This document shows positions 49,276 to 57,638 of a stretch of DNA of 64,000 nt, in pieces (positions within the stretch are counted from its first letter, which is position 1; each line of letters begins with the position of its first letter). This stretch comes from Paenibacillus sinensis. GTDB taxonomy: Bacteria; Bacillota; Bacilli; Paenibacillales; Paenibacillaceae. The stretch spans positions 1,305-65,304 of the forward strand of contig NZ_JAHCMB010000241.1 in assembly GCF_019904155.1 (NCBI RefSeq). Reading direction: 5' to 3'. The translations under genes were made by a program, and so were the position numbers. A model generated the notes under the pieces. That model was not told the origin of the DNA and did no database searches. It saw nothing but the letters and a program-made list of their open reading frames with translations.

Positions 49276-49350
49276 AGAGAAGAATGCAATACTTGCCGCG
49301 GTTCTATAAGCGGCCGTGCCATTATTTCATACAGAAGAGGCGGATGTCAG

Positions 49351-49641
49351 ATGCTGGCGATTTCAGAGTACAGTGTGGATAAGATCCGGGACCCGTTCGG
49401 CATTATTTCCGGGACCCGTTATGAATTTATGATCAAGCTGGATGTTCCTGAGGATGATGAGCTCTATTCGGAGAACGGCGTCAGCGTGCGGGCCGTTGTG
49501 AAGAAAGAAGGCGGAACGGTCAGCGTCGTGACTTACGATGTGATGGAGACGACGACCCAGAAGCTGATGGATTTTGATCTGGAGGATGACGAAGAGGAAG
49601 AGCTTGCGGCATTCTGCCGGGAGCATCTGCCGGAAGAGTAA
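49351..49641 (+). CDS. DUF6509-type small acidic protein
   Basis: This 96-residue protein begins MLAISEYSVDKIRDPFGIIS and continues GTRYEFMIKLDVPEDDELY, which I recognise as the DUF6509 family found in Paenibacillus relatives. The C-terminus is strongly acidic (LEDDEEEELAAF). It has no membrane segment. The ATG at 49351 is used, the first ATG after GAGGCGG, although the spacing is tight. Function unknown. Confidence 0.75.
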   Translation: MLAISEYSVDKIRDPFGIISGTRYEFMIKLDVPEDDELYSENGVSVRAVVKKEGGTVSVVTYDVMETTTQKLMDFDLEDDEEEELAAFCREHLPEE

Positions 49642-49698
49642 GCCTGGATCAGACCCGAACCACCACAACTTGAATGGTAATTGAACACCAAGCAATCC

Positions 49699-49726
49699 CC
49701 CGGGATTTTGCATTCTGCCCCGGGGT
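49699..49726. repeat. CCCCGGG inverted repeat
   Basis: CCCCGGG and CCCGGGG arms around a 14-base loop lie 57 bases after the DUF6509 stop. No T tract follows. It may be a weak terminator. The rest of 49727-49900 shows no feature. Confidence 0.35.
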
Positions 49727-49914
49727 ATTTGGCATGTATGGGGGAACGGCAATCTGCCAAGGGGCATACGTTCACAGATCATTTTGCTGAGAAACTTATA
49801 AATATGTCATGTGTAATAGGCTCGGGCTATAAAGCTATTCATTACAAGTCTTGGACGGATAAAGGGTCTGGGGGTATAGTGGGGACAAATTCGAAGATGA
49901 TCGGGGTGTCCTGA

Positions 49915-50841
49915 TTGATTCAGACTGTTCTGTCCACACTATATGAAGTCATTGTGCCGCTCTCGATTCCCGTCCTCGCCGGAGCGCTGCTCAGCCGCTT
50001 TCAGAAGCTCGATACGAAGCCACTGCTGACGCTGTACCTGTACTTTCTGAGCCCTGCGATTATTCTGGATACGCTCGCGCATGCCGAGATTTCGTATGAT
50101 GACATCTATTTGACGCTGGCGTTCGCGCTGCTCAATCTGCTCGTCCTCTGGGCGGCAGCTTCCGGGCTGGGCAGACTCTTGAAGTCTTCGGCAGCCGACC
50201 GGGCGGGGCTGACCCTGATCTCCGCATTGACCAACAGCGTCAATTACGGGCTGCCGCTCGTGCTGCTCGCTTTTGGCCAGGCGGGACTGGACAAAGCCTC
50301 CGTATACGTGATCTCGCAGATGATCATTGCCAACACGGTCGGGGTGTATTTCGCGGCCCGGTCTTCTTTTTCCATCCGCAGCGCCGTGAAGTCGGTCTTC
50401 TCGCTTCCCGCTATTTACGCCGCCATTCTGGCGCTAATCCTGCGGGGCTTCAATCTTCATCTTCCTGCGGAAGTAGAGAGGGGGGTAACGATGGCTGCTG
50501 GCGCCTACTCCCCGGTTGTTCTCGCCATACTGGGCGCCCAAATGATGAAGGTCGGAACGATGCCCGCCGTCAAGGAAGGGCAAACGGTATTCTGGACGGG
50601 TCTGGCCATGCGGATGGTAGGCGGTCCGCTGCTGGCGCTGGCTGTTCTTACGCTGCTCGGAATCACAGGCATGCTCCGTTCGGTGCTGTTTATTCTAGCC
50701 TCCATGCCGGTTGCGGTGAATGCCGTTGTGCTGGCCGAGCGCTTCGATGCCTCGCCTTCGCTTGTATCCAGGTGCATTATGTGGACGACGCTGGCTTCTT
50801 TTGCCGCCCTGCCGGTTCTCATCTCGGCAATTGGCGGTTGA
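49915..50841 (+). CDS. AEC-family (auxin efflux carrier-type) transporter
   Basis: This 308-residue protein has about ten membrane helices in two groups of five: IVPLSIPVLAGALLSRFQKL, LSPAIILDTLAHAEI, LTNSVNYGLPLVLLAFG (the conserved NxGNYGLP-like block), IYAAILALILRGF and LASMPVAVNAVVLAE. AEC carriers move malate, auxin-like or other organic acids. The start is the TTG at 49915, with GGGG upstream; an ATG is lacking in the first 200 codons that would keep helix 1. Confidence 0.88.
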   Translation: MIQTVLSTLYEVIVPLSIPVLAGALLSRFQKLDTKPLLTLYLYFLSPAIILDTLAHAEISYDDIYLTLAFALLNLLVLWAAASGLGRLLKSSAADRAGLTLISALTNSVNYGLPLVLLAFGQAGLDKASVYVISQMIIANTVGVYFAARSSFSIRSAVKSVFSLPAIYAAILALILRGFNLHLPAEVERGVTMAAGAYSPVVLAILGAQMMKVGTMPAVKEGQTVFWTGLAMRMVGGPLLALAVLTLLGITGMLRSVLFILASMPVAVNAVVLAERFDASPSLVSRCIMWTTLASFAALPVLISAIGG

Positions 50842-50948
50842 GGATCAGAAGGGGATCGGAAATTGACATGAAACCAAATGGTTATATATAATGATATTGT
50901 GAAACCTAAAGGTGTTATAAAATTGATGTACAAGGAGATATCGAGTCC

Positions 50949-51383
50949 ATGGATTTGAATAACGAGCAGAACCTGCCTGATGTCGTGCAGACGGTAACGA
51001 TTGAAGCGCCGATTGAGAAGGTATGGAGCAAGGTATCAACCTCCGAGGGAATCGCCCAGTGGTTCATGCCAAATGATTTCAAGGCAGAGGTCGGACATGA
51101 GTTTCACCTTCAATCGCCGTTTGGGGCCTCACCCTGCAAAGTAACGGAAGTGAATCCGCCTTACGGGCTGTCCTTCAACTGGGACACAGAGGGCTGGACG
51201 GTTGCGTTCAAGCTGAAGGATCTGGGGGAACGGACGGAATTTACCCTGATCCACGGCGGCTGGAAGCGGCCGGACGAGCTGGTCGGCAAGGCGAACGAGA
51301 AGGCTTCGGTTATCCGCGACCGGATGGCCGGCGGCTGGGTTGCCATTGTGCAGGAACGCTTGAAGAAAGCGGTCGAAGCCTAA
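50949..51383 (+). CDS. SRPBCC (AHSA1-like) protein
   Basis: This 144-residue START-fold protein has TVTIEAPIEKVWSKVSTSEGIAQWF, then GHEFHLQSPFGASPCKV, GLSFNWDTEGWTVAF and TEFTLIHGGW. AAGGAG precedes the ATG. It is followed one base later by an ArsR-type regulator, a common pairing in which the two are co-expressed. Ligand unknown. Confidence 0.9.
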   Translation: MDLNNEQNLPDVVQTVTIEAPIEKVWSKVSTSEGIAQWFMPNDFKAEVGHEFHLQSPFGASPCKVTEVNPPYGLSFNWDTEGWTVAFKLKDLGERTEFTLIHGGWKRPDELVGKANEKASVIRDRMAGGWVAIVQERLKKAVEA

Positions 51384-51384
51384 G

Positions 51385-51705
51385 ATGGAGGCGGCGGAGA
51401 AGCATGATGTGTTCCAGGCGATTGCCGATCCGACCCGCAGGCAGGTGCTGATGCTCCTCGCCGAGCAAGAACGGCCTATTTCCGACATCGCGGCCCATTT
51501 TCCCGTCAGCCGGACCGCCATCGTGAAGCATCTGCATGTGCTAACCGAGGCGGAATTGGTCAGCGGCCGCAGGGTCGGCCGGGAGAAGCTGTATCGTCTT
51601 CAGCCAGGTCCGCTGGAAGAGATCCGGGAATGGCTCGCTTACTACGAGCGTTTCTGGAGCAACAAGCTGTCTATTCTGAAGCACATCTCCGAGAACGAAC
51701 CGTAA
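51385..51705 (+). CDS. ArsR-family transcriptional regulator
   Basis: This 106-residue winged-helix regulator has AIADPTRRQVLMLLAEQE, HFPVSRTAIVKHLHVLTEAE and VGREKLYRLQ, as in SdpR-like ArsR proteins. It lacks the Cys pairs of metal sensors. Its ATG is one base after the stop of the SRPBCC gene and has no ribosome binding site of its own, so it is translated by coupling. It probably autorepresses this two-gene operon. Confidence 0.9.
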   Translation: MEAAEKHDVFQAIADPTRRQVLMLLAEQERPISDIAAHFPVSRTAIVKHLHVLTEAELVSGRRVGREKLYRLQPGPLEEIREWLAYYERFWSNKLSILKHISENEP

Positions 51706-51710
51706 CAAGA

Positions 51711-51753
51711 AGCCGGCAGCCGCACGCGGGAAGCGTGATGGCGCCGGCTTTTT
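51711..51753 (+). terminator. Terminator after the ArsR gene
   Basis: AGCCGGC and GCCGGCT arms with inner pairing are followed by TTTT, 5 bases after the stop. Confidence 0.85.
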
Positions 51754-51788
51754 GCCCGGAAAAGGGTACTCAGGATGTGTGCGGTCCT

Positions 51789-52754
51789 CTATTCAAAAGG
51801 ATAGGTAATTCCCCACTGCTCTCTGACCCGGCTCATGATCTCCATCACGTCAAGCGACAGGCCGAGCGTATTGTTTCTTCCCGTGCGGATGGCTTCCTCC
51901 ATATCCCGAATCTCATAATTCAGCGCCAGATCGGTATCTCCGTCCAGGATCAGGTCCTGGGTTCCGTCCAGATATTGGACAATCGCTTGGGAAGCGCGGG
52001 GGAAGTTATCGACGGTAATGAAGCCATTCTCCCCGGCGACAATGCCTCGCTTCGGCATCTTGGCCCGCATGGTCAGGGAGATGACGGCCATTTCATCGGC
52101 CGAATTCTTGAGCAGAATGCCAGATTGCTCGTCGACGCCGGTCTCGAAAGGCTTGCAGGTGGTAAGCACCTCATTAGGCTGACGCGACAGAAAGAATCTT
52201 GCGAAAGATAATGCATAGGTGCCGATGTCGAGCAGCGCCCCGCCAGCAAGCTCCTTGCTGAAGAAACGGTTGTTCACGTCATATTCTTTATGGCTGCCGA
52301 AGGATACCTGGATCATCTTCAGCGGTCCGATTTTGCCCTCTTCGACGATCTGCCGCAGCTTCGCATACAGGGGCATGTGGTAAATCGTCATCGCTTCAGC
52401 CACAACCAGACCGTTCGCCTTGGCGAGCGAGGCGATTTCACGGAGCTGGCCGATATTGACGGTTATCGCTTTTTCCGCAAGCACATGCTTGCCCTGCCGC
52501 AAGCTCTCTATAATATATTCATAGTGGCTGCTGTGCGGAGTGGAGATATAGACAGCGTCGATTCCGGAATCCCGCAGCATTTTGCGGTAATCTCCATAAG
52601 CTCCGGCGGCGCCGTATTCCTCGGCGAAGCTCTTCGCTTTCTCCAGGGAACGCGAGCTCACTGCATTCAGCGTCCCGCCGGTCCCCTTCATGGCCTGAGC
52701 GAACTCCTGCGCAATAGCGCCCGGGCCGATAAGGCCCCATTTGATACCGCTCAT
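51789..52754 (-). CDS. Gfo/Idh/MocA-family oxidoreductase
   Basis: This 321-residue NAD(P)-dependent enzyme has the N-terminal dinucleotide fold WGLIGPGAIAQEFAQAM and the family motif VLAEKAITVN (E-K-A, where most have E-K-P). The C-terminal domain carries GGALLDIGTYAL with the conserved Asp-x-Gly. It oxidises or reduces a sugar or related polyol. Its start overlaps the rpiA stop by ATGA, so the two form one operon. The substrate is unknown; with rpiA and a SorC-type regulator it points to pentose or polyol use. Confidence 0.92.
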   Translation of the reverse strand: MSGIKWGLIGPGAIAQEFAQAMKGTGGTLNAVSSRSLEKAKSFAEEYGAAGAYGDYRKMLRDSGIDAVYISTPHSSHYEYIIESLRQGKHVLAEKAITVNIGQLREIASLAKANGLVVAEAMTIYHMPLYAKLRQIVEEGKIGPLKMIQVSFGSHKEYDVNNRFFSKELAGGALLDIGTYALSFARFFLSRQPNEVLTTCKPFETGVDEQSGILLKNSADEMAVISLTMRAKMPKRGIVAGENGFITVDNFPRASQAIVQYLDGTQDLILDGDTDLALNYEIRDMEEAIRTGRNNTLGLSLDVMEIMSRVREQWGITYPFE

Positions 52755-53452
52755 TGTAACTCCCCCTCCGTGATCGGATATTTCGACAGCCAGGAGATCC
52801 CGTCTTCGGCTGCGATCAGCACATCGGTTACTTCTTCGGTGAATAGCGAGGTCTCCACAACCCCGGGAATGGATTTAAGCTGCAGCTGCAGCTCGCTGAT
52901 ATTGTCTACATCGCTGAAAAAAATATCCAGCAGCGGATTGCCGTCCTCGGTGGCCGTGTATCCGTCCTTGGCTTCGCTGCGGCGAAGAACTGCTCTGCCG
53001 CCAAGTCTGGCGGCTTCGGCTTCCGTATAGGCGAGCGCGTCCTCCAGTACCTCCAGCACGACCGGCTTCCGGAAGGTCAGCCGGCTCACGACTTTGCCTG
53101 CGTCGGCCAGCAGCATGTAGCGTTCCGCCATCCGGGCAACAAGTTTCTCCCTCGTATGAATGCCTCCGCCGCTCTTGAGGGCATTGAAATCCTCGTCAAC
53201 TTCATCGCATCCGTCAAAAGCGACAGCCAGCTTGCTGACAGAGCCGGTATGCGGCACTGTCAGGCCATTCTGCAAGCACAGCATCCGGGTCTTGAAGGAT
53301 GGGGTGACCACCTTGACGTTGATGCCGCTCTCCTTAATATAGCTGATCAGATAAGAAACGGTGCTTCCGCCCCCAAGCCCGATTATGGTTCCGTCTTCGA
53401 TAAAAGTGAGCGCCGCTTTGGCGCATGCCTGCTTCAGTTCGTCGTCTTTCAT
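52751..53452 (-). CDS. rpiA: Ribose-5-phosphate isomerase A
   Basis: This 233-residue enzyme interconverts ribose 5-phosphate and ribulose 5-phosphate. RpiA blocks are IIGLGGGSTVSYLI near residue 25, FDGCDEVDEDFNALKSGGG near 80 (with catalytic Asp and Lys), and a C-terminal IPGVVETSLFT (in place of the usual GVVEHGLF). I use the ATG at 53452, 8 bases after AAGGAG. It is the first gene of an operon with the oxidoreductase and is divergent from a SorC-type regulator. Being regulated by a sugar sensor suggests a pathway-specific copy rather than the housekeeping one. Confidence 0.92.
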   Translation of the reverse strand: MKDDELKQACAKAALTFIEDGTIIGLGGGSTVSYLISYIKESGINVKVVTPSFKTRMLCLQNGLTVPHTGSVSKLAVAFDGCDEVDEDFNALKSGGGIHTREKLVARMAERYMLLADAGKVVSRLTFRKPVVLEVLEDALAYTEAEAARLGGRAVLRRSEAKDGYTATEDGNPLLDIFFSDVDNISELQLQLKSIPGVVETSLFTEEVTDVLIAAEDGISWLSKYPITEGELQ

Positions 53453-53480
53453 CCGTTTCGCTCCTTCCGCATTGATCATC

Positions 53481-53513
53481 AGCACAAATGTGCACTATAA
53501 TAATTAATGTGCT
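53481..53513. promoter_or_regulatory. Operator-promoter between rpiA and the SorC-type gene
   Basis: AGCACA (53481-53486) and TGTGCT (53508-53513) form an inverted repeat with a 21-base spacer, and GCACAAATGTGC (53482-53493) is itself an imperfect palindrome. TATAAT (53496-53501) lies between, and the minus strand reads TATTAT at the same place. The divergent promoters therefore share this site. Confidence 0.55.
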
Positions 53514-53598
53514 AAATCGGCGCCTAAAGCATATAACTGTGGGGTCCGCCTGTCAAATGCAGTCTGCCCTGGAGAGAGATCGCGAAGGAGAGCTTGGT

Positions 53599-54555
53599 AT
53601 GGATGCAAAGCCCGATCGAAAGCTGCTGGTTACCATTGCGCAGATGTATTATGAAGACAATATGACTCAGAATGAAATCGCCCAGAAGCTGGGCATTTAC
53701 CGCACGACCATCAGCCGTCTGCTGAAGAGAGTACGCGAAGAGGGCATCGTCAAGATTACTATTAATTATGAGGATGGCGGGACTTCCGGGCTTGAGCGGC
53801 ATCTGAAGGAACGATTCAGCCTCAAGGAAGCCGTAGTGGTGCCGGCGTCCGTCAGCGATGCCGGTGCAAGAGTGCGTGCGCTGGGGGAAGCGTGCGGGCA
53901 ATGGGTAGCGCGGCTCGCGCGCAAAGACGAAGTGATCGGGTTCTCCTGGGGAAGCGCCATGTCCATGGTAGCCTCCAGCTTGCCCTATGCGGGCAGGCCG
54001 TTCGTTACCTTCGTGCCGATGGTTGGAGGGCCGGCGGGTACGCTTGACAGTGAATACCATGTCAACACGATCTGCTATCAGGCTGCTTCGAGGTGGGGGG
54101 CCAGGTCGAGAATGATTGATCTGCCTGCTGTCTCGGAGCGGGAGGAGCTGCGGGAGCATTGGGCTGGGTCCAGGCATTACCGGGAAATATCCGGGCTGTG
54201 GGACCGTCTGGGCATAGCTGTATTCGGAATCGGAGCCTTGCGGCAGCGGGGCAGGAAAGAGTGGCAAGCGTTCTACGGCGAGGAAGTGATCAGGGAGCTT
54301 GTGGATGGCCGGGCGACAGGCGATATCTGTTCCCGTTTTTTCGATCAGGAAGGCCAGCGGGTGCGTACGGTTCTGGATGACAGACTGCTGACGATTACAC
54401 CGGAGCAGCTGAGCCGGGCCAGATATACAATAGGTGTTGCCGAATCGTCCGAGAAGGCGGACGGAATCCTCGGGGCCCTGCGCAGCGGGTGGATGAATAT
54501 GTTCGTAACGACGGAAGAGACGGCACAGATGATTCTGGATATGGAGAACGTCTGA
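53599..54555 (+). CDS. SorC/DeoR-type sugar-binding transcriptional regulator
   Basis: This 318-residue regulator begins with a helix-turn-helix (AQMYYEDNMTQNEIAQKLGI, YRTTISRLLKRVREEG). It continues with a sugar-phosphate-binding domain of the SorC family (VIGFSWGSAMSMVA, FVPMVGGP, GIAVFGIGAL and a late YTIGVAESSEKADGILGALRSG). It is divergent from rpiA and probably controls that operon and itself through the TGTGCT sites. AAGGAG precedes the ATG at 53599. The inducer is probably a sugar phosphate. Confidence 0.9.
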   Translation: MDAKPDRKLLVTIAQMYYEDNMTQNEIAQKLGIYRTTISRLLKRVREEGIVKITINYEDGGTSGLERHLKERFSLKEAVVVPASVSDAGARVRALGEACGQWVARLARKDEVIGFSWGSAMSMVASSLPYAGRPFVTFVPMVGGPAGTLDSEYHVNTICYQAASRWGARSRMIDLPAVSEREELREHWAGSRHYREISGLWDRLGIAVFGIGALRQRGRKEWQAFYGEEVIRELVDGRATGDICSRFFDQEGQRVRTVLDDRLLTITPEQLSRARYTIGVAESSEKADGILGALRSGWMNMFVTTEETAQMILDMENV

Positions 54556-54618
54556 TGATGTAGAAGAATAAAACAGCGGCAGCCTTTGACGATAAGAGGA
54601 CAAGATTGCCGCTGGCGA

Positions 54619-54978
54619 TTAAAATTGTGGCAGATTTGCCTTGCCCTTTTTCACTTTGGGTCTCGTAAGCTGAAAGCTATGCTGCACCATTTCAAAAATA
54701 TCATCATCCTGCATACTGCCATCCAAAATAACGGTGTTCCAGTGCGTTTTGTTCATATGATAGCCTGGTTTTACATCTTCAAAAATGCTGCGGAGGAAAT
54801 CGGCTCTGACAGGTTCACACTTGAGGTTTACGCAAAGATGCCCGTTATAGTTGAAAATCATTGCGAAAATTTTGTTGTTGCCCTTGTGGCGTATTGCCGC
54901 CCAATTCTCATCAAAAGGGTAGTCTTCATAAACAGCCGGACAATTCAGACAGTACTCAATTATTTTCTCTTTATCCAT
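54619..54978 (-). CDS. MmcQ/YjbR-family protein
   Basis: This 119-residue protein has the YjbR-like fold signs CLNCPAVYEDYPFDENWAAI near the start, KIFAMIFNYNGHLCVNLKC, then PGYHMNKTHWNTVILDG. Members bind DNA in some cases; the role is not established. Its start lies 20 bases from the end of a broken maoC-like gene on the same strand. Confidence 0.85.
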   Translation of the reverse strand: MDKEKIIEYCLNCPAVYEDYPFDENWAAIRHKGNNKIFAMIFNYNGHLCVNLKCEPVRADFLRSIFEDVKPGYHMNKTHWNTVILDGSMQDDDIFEMVQHSFQLTRPKVKKGKANLPQF

Positions 54979-54998
54979 CGGCCCTCCATAAGCTTGTC

Positions 54999-55332
54999 TT
55001 ATTTATTAACTAGAACGGATAATTCACCTTCACAAGGGCATGCAAAGTATCATCCGGATAAACCGGTTTTATGAATTTGATATTGTTCATTGCTGTACCC
55101 GCAATAACATCATTACCATAGCTTCCCGTCTCAACCTAAAGCTTAAATGAAACTGCTAAAGTTTGAATTCCTGAGGCGATAATTCCATTGAATCTCCCCT
55201 GCATTGCTTTCTCTCGTCCAAATGCATATATTGCGGGTCAAATTCAGAAGCGAATTTGTAGATGCTTTCTTTGGATAAAGTTAACGATTTAGTTCGAAAC
55301 TCCTGCCCGAGATAAAATTCATGGAAGCGCAT
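54999..55332 (-). pseudogene. MaoC-family dehydratase pseudogene with three lesions
   Basis: A good ribosome binding site (AAGGAG) and ATG at 55332 begin MRFHEFYLGQEFRTKSLTLS and reach FDPQYMHLDERK, the start of a MaoC-like hot-dog protein. One A is then missing, shifting frame. In the new frame the text continues GRFNGIIASGIQTLAVSFKL, then a TAG stands where relatives have Trp. VETGSYGNDVIAG and FIKPVYPDDTLHALV follow. A deletion of perhaps 35-40 codons then joins the true C-terminus, GELSVLVNK and TAA at 54999. The first frame alone would give a 57-residue product. The gene is clearly inactive, yet all segments remain recognisable, so decay is recent. Confidence 0.85.
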
Positions 55333-55445
55333 AGGTATACTCCTTGTTTGAATCTTTTTCATTTTATAGTTTATCATTTATTGAATGGTCTTGTCCGTTG
55401 GTATATTGATTACAGGCGAGCAGCGGGAGGGAACCGGATTTTTCC

Positions 55446-55474
55446 TTGTGTCGATGGGGACAGGCGTGTAATAT
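55446..55474 (+). promoter_or_regulatory. xpt promoter
   Basis: TTGTGT (55446-55451) and TAATAT (55469-55474) are separated by 17 bases and lie about 20 bases before the riboswitch aptamer. Confidence 0.65.
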
Positions 55475-55495
55475 AAAGGGCGTGCCCAAACAAGC

Positions 55496-55569
55496 AACTC
55501 ATATAATGATGGGGATAAGGCCCATAAGTATCTACCGGACGACCATTGCAATTGTCCGACTATGAGTGA
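55496..55569 (+). ncRNA. Purine (guanine-type) riboswitch aptamer
   Basis: The P1 arms AACTCATA and TATGAGT enclose the conserved core of purine riboswitches: TAAT, then ATAAGG, AAGTATCTACC and CCGACTATGAGT. The base that pairs with the ligand is C (in CCGACTATG), which selects guanine or hypoxanthine over adenine. It lies in the leader of xpt, with a terminator about 100 bases downstream. Guanine binding should stabilise P1 and allow termination. Confidence 0.95.
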
Positions 55570-55672
55570 ATAGCGCAGCCGGTGCCTTTCGCGAGGGGAG
55601 CTTCACCCCCATTTCAGGATAATCCGGATGCGGACACGCCAGCCGTGTTTGACCATAAGGGAACTACACCCC

Positions 55673-55718
55673 AAAGGACAAATTCACTTGAGAGACTCAG
55701 GGAATCTGTCCTTTTTTT
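55673..55718 (+). terminator. Riboswitch-controlled terminator before xpt
   Basis: AAAGGACA pairs with TGTCCTTT around a partly paired loop and is followed by T residues to 55718, 38 bases before the xpt start. This is the expression platform of the guanine riboswitch. Confidence 0.9.
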
Positions 55719-55755
55719 GCGTTGCGTCAATGAACGAAGGAGCGAGTAGAATACG

Positions 55756-56346
55756 ATGAAGGTATTGGAAGAGCGCATTAGACAGGACGGCCGGATTTTG
55801 TCGGATACGGTGCTGAAGGTGGATTCATTTCTTAATCATCAGGTAGACACCACGCTGGTGCTGGAGATTGGCCGGGAGTTCGCAAGGATTTTCGGCGGCA
55901 GACCGATTACGAAGGTGCTGACGATTGAAGCGAGCGGCATTCAGTTCGCGATGGCAGCGTCGATTGCGCTGGGGGTTCCTTTTGTCTATGCGAAGAAAAA
56001 GAAAGCAGTCACCCAGGAGGGCGAGGTCTATTCGGCTCCGGTGCATTCGTTCACTCGTGGAGAGTCGTACCTGGTGAGCATTTCGCGGCAGTATCTCGGT
56101 CCGGACGACAAGGTGCTGATCGTCGACGATTTCCTCGCCACGGGAGCGGCACTGGTCGGCCTGGCCGATATTGTACAGGAATCGGGCGCCGAGCTGCTGG
56201 GCGTCGGTTGCGTCATCGAGAAGAGCTTCCAGGAAGGACGCGGACTGCTCGAGGCGAGAGGCATCGAGGTACATGCGCTGGCGCGGATCGCGTCCATGGC
56301 TCCGGGAGAGATTGTTTTTATCGGAAACGAAGCGGTTATCGGGTAA
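55756..56346 (+). CDS. xpt: Xanthine phosphoribosyltransferase
   Basis: This 196-residue enzyme joins xanthine to PRPP to give XMP. It begins MKVLEERIRQDGRILSDTVL and has the family's FGGRPITKVLTIEASGI and the PRPP loop VLIVDDFLATGAA near residue 123. The length is typical. AAGGAG lies upstream at somewhat long spacing (about 13 bases). It is preceded by a guanine riboswitch. In Bacillus xpt is followed by pbuX; here the next gene is an unrelated stalk-domain protein. Confidence 0.97.
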   Translation: MKVLEERIRQDGRILSDTVLKVDSFLNHQVDTTLVLEIGREFARIFGGRPITKVLTIEASGIQFAMAASIALGVPFVYAKKKKAVTQEGEVYSAPVHSFTRGESYLVSISRQYLGPDDKVLIVDDFLATGAALVGLADIVQESGAELLGVGCVIEKSFQEGRGLLEARGIEVHALARIASMAPGEIVFIGNEAVIG

Positions 56347-56429
56347 GGCGTACCCTCTCCGTCGAAACTTTTTCCTGAAATTTCCGTCTAAGTCGAAGAC
56401 AGAGATGCAGCCAAAGGAGATGGAGGGTT

Positions 56430-57554
56430 ATGAACGCAAGCAAACTAACGGTCGGCTTGCTGGCCGCGGCAATTGCGCTTGGAGCGGGGACGGCCTACGG
56501 GGCAGGATCGGCACCGATTTTGCTGAACTATAAAAATCTGGGTCTATCAGAGAAAGCGAAGGTATCTGCGGGGGTTACCTGGGTTCCGTTGAAGGCTCTT
56601 GCCGCGGACATGGGATATTCGGTGGTCTGGAATCCATCTGCGAAAATGGTGGTGCTGACTCGTCCCGACCGTCAGATCACCTTGACGGCAGGGTCTCAGG
56701 AGGCCAAGGTAAATGGCGCGGCTGTGAAGCTGGCGCAGCCGTTCCGCAATGATGCGGGAGTTCTCAGCGTTCCTCTTGTCGGCGGAGTGGTTCTGCTGGG
56801 CGGCAAGATGTGGCGCGATCCGGCAAGCGGAAATTTGAACATTCTCGATGAGACCCGCTACGTGACAGCGGCGGCATCCGGAGCAGTCTATTGGGTGTCC
56901 CAGCAGTCAGGCGAGGTGTATGTATCAAACGGCGGGGCACCCAAGCTGGCCGGCAAGCTTCCGGTCAAAGCTTCGTCGTACATGCACGGGCTGGAAGTCC
57001 AAAGGCTGTCCGGGGCGGCCAATCTGCTGACGCTCAGCGACAATCATTATGCCATGTTCACGAATTTCAGTAATGTATATCAGGCGGTCATTCAAGGTGG
57101 GGTCATCACTTTGCAAAAAGACTACCATCTCTCCATGCCGGCTTACGACTGGAAGCCTGCCGTTCCTTCAACGCAAACATTCCTCCGGGATGGTGGAAGC
57201 GTGCAGTATCTGGGCAAAGACGGCGCTCCGGGCAAAGCCTACGATATACTTGGCCTCACGGGCAGCACAGGCCAGTTCACCGTTGAATACGCCGCTCCCG
57301 ACGCGCTGGTGGTTCGCCTCGTCGATAACGCGCATCTGTATCTGATCGACCCGTCAACGGATAAGACCGTCAATCTGACCAAGGAGCTGACGGAGCCGGA
57401 AGATTGGAGAGATTGGGAGCATTCCGACGGGCGGGATATGTATGTGCAGCAGCGTATGCTGACATTGAAGAAGCGGGAAGGGGATGTGCTGACCTTCACC
57501 TACGGTTCTTTCATCAAGGATACGGTGCGAACGGTGACTTACAAGTTGAAATAG
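56430..57554 (+). CDS. Secreted stalk-domain (copper amine oxidase N-like) protein
   Basis: This 374-residue protein has a signal peptide (LTVGLLAAAIALGAGTAYGAG) and one copper-amine-oxidase-N-type stalk domain (about residues 35-140). The domain carries VTWVPLKALAADMGYSVVWN, KMVVLTRPDRQITLTAGS and LSVPLVGGVVLLGGKMWRD. A ~230-residue C-terminal region of beta-propeller-like strands follows and resembles no domain I know. Stalk domains are common in Paenibacillus secreted proteins. AAAGGAGATGGAGGG precedes the ATG. Confidence 0.85.
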   Translation: MNASKLTVGLLAAAIALGAGTAYGAGSAPILLNYKNLGLSEKAKVSAGVTWVPLKALAADMGYSVVWNPSAKMVVLTRPDRQITLTAGSQEAKVNGAAVKLAQPFRNDAGVLSVPLVGGVVLLGGKMWRDPASGNLNILDETRYVTAAASGAVYWVSQQSGEVYVSNGGAPKLAGKLPVKASSYMHGLEVQRLSGAANLLTLSDNHYAMFTNFSNVYQAVIQGGVITLQKDYHLSMPAYDWKPAVPSTQTFLRDGGSVQYLGKDGAPGKAYDILGLTGSTGQFTVEYAAPDALVVRLVDNAHLYLIDPSTDKTVNLTKELTEPEDWRDWEHSDGRDMYVQQRMLTLKKREGDVLTFTYGSFIKDTVRTVTYKLK

Positions 57555-57577
57555 GCTGAAGCCATAAGCTTTAACGG

Positions 57578-57608
57578 AACCGCGGGCGTGCGGCTGGCCC
57601 GCGGTTTT
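57578..57608 (+). terminator. Terminator after the stalk-domain gene
   Basis: AACCGCGGGC and GCCCGCGGTT form a perfect 10-bp stem with a 9-base loop and are followed by TT and GT. Confidence 0.8.
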
Positions 57609-57638
57609 GTCATGTAATAAAAGGATGGAAGCATAACT

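Noticed and set aside
48025..49350. A long second-phase plus-strand frame over the permease gene
   Set aside because: The translated text is Arg/His-rich and unlike protein, while the other phase is a clean polytopic membrane protein. Only the part from 49351 is a real gene.
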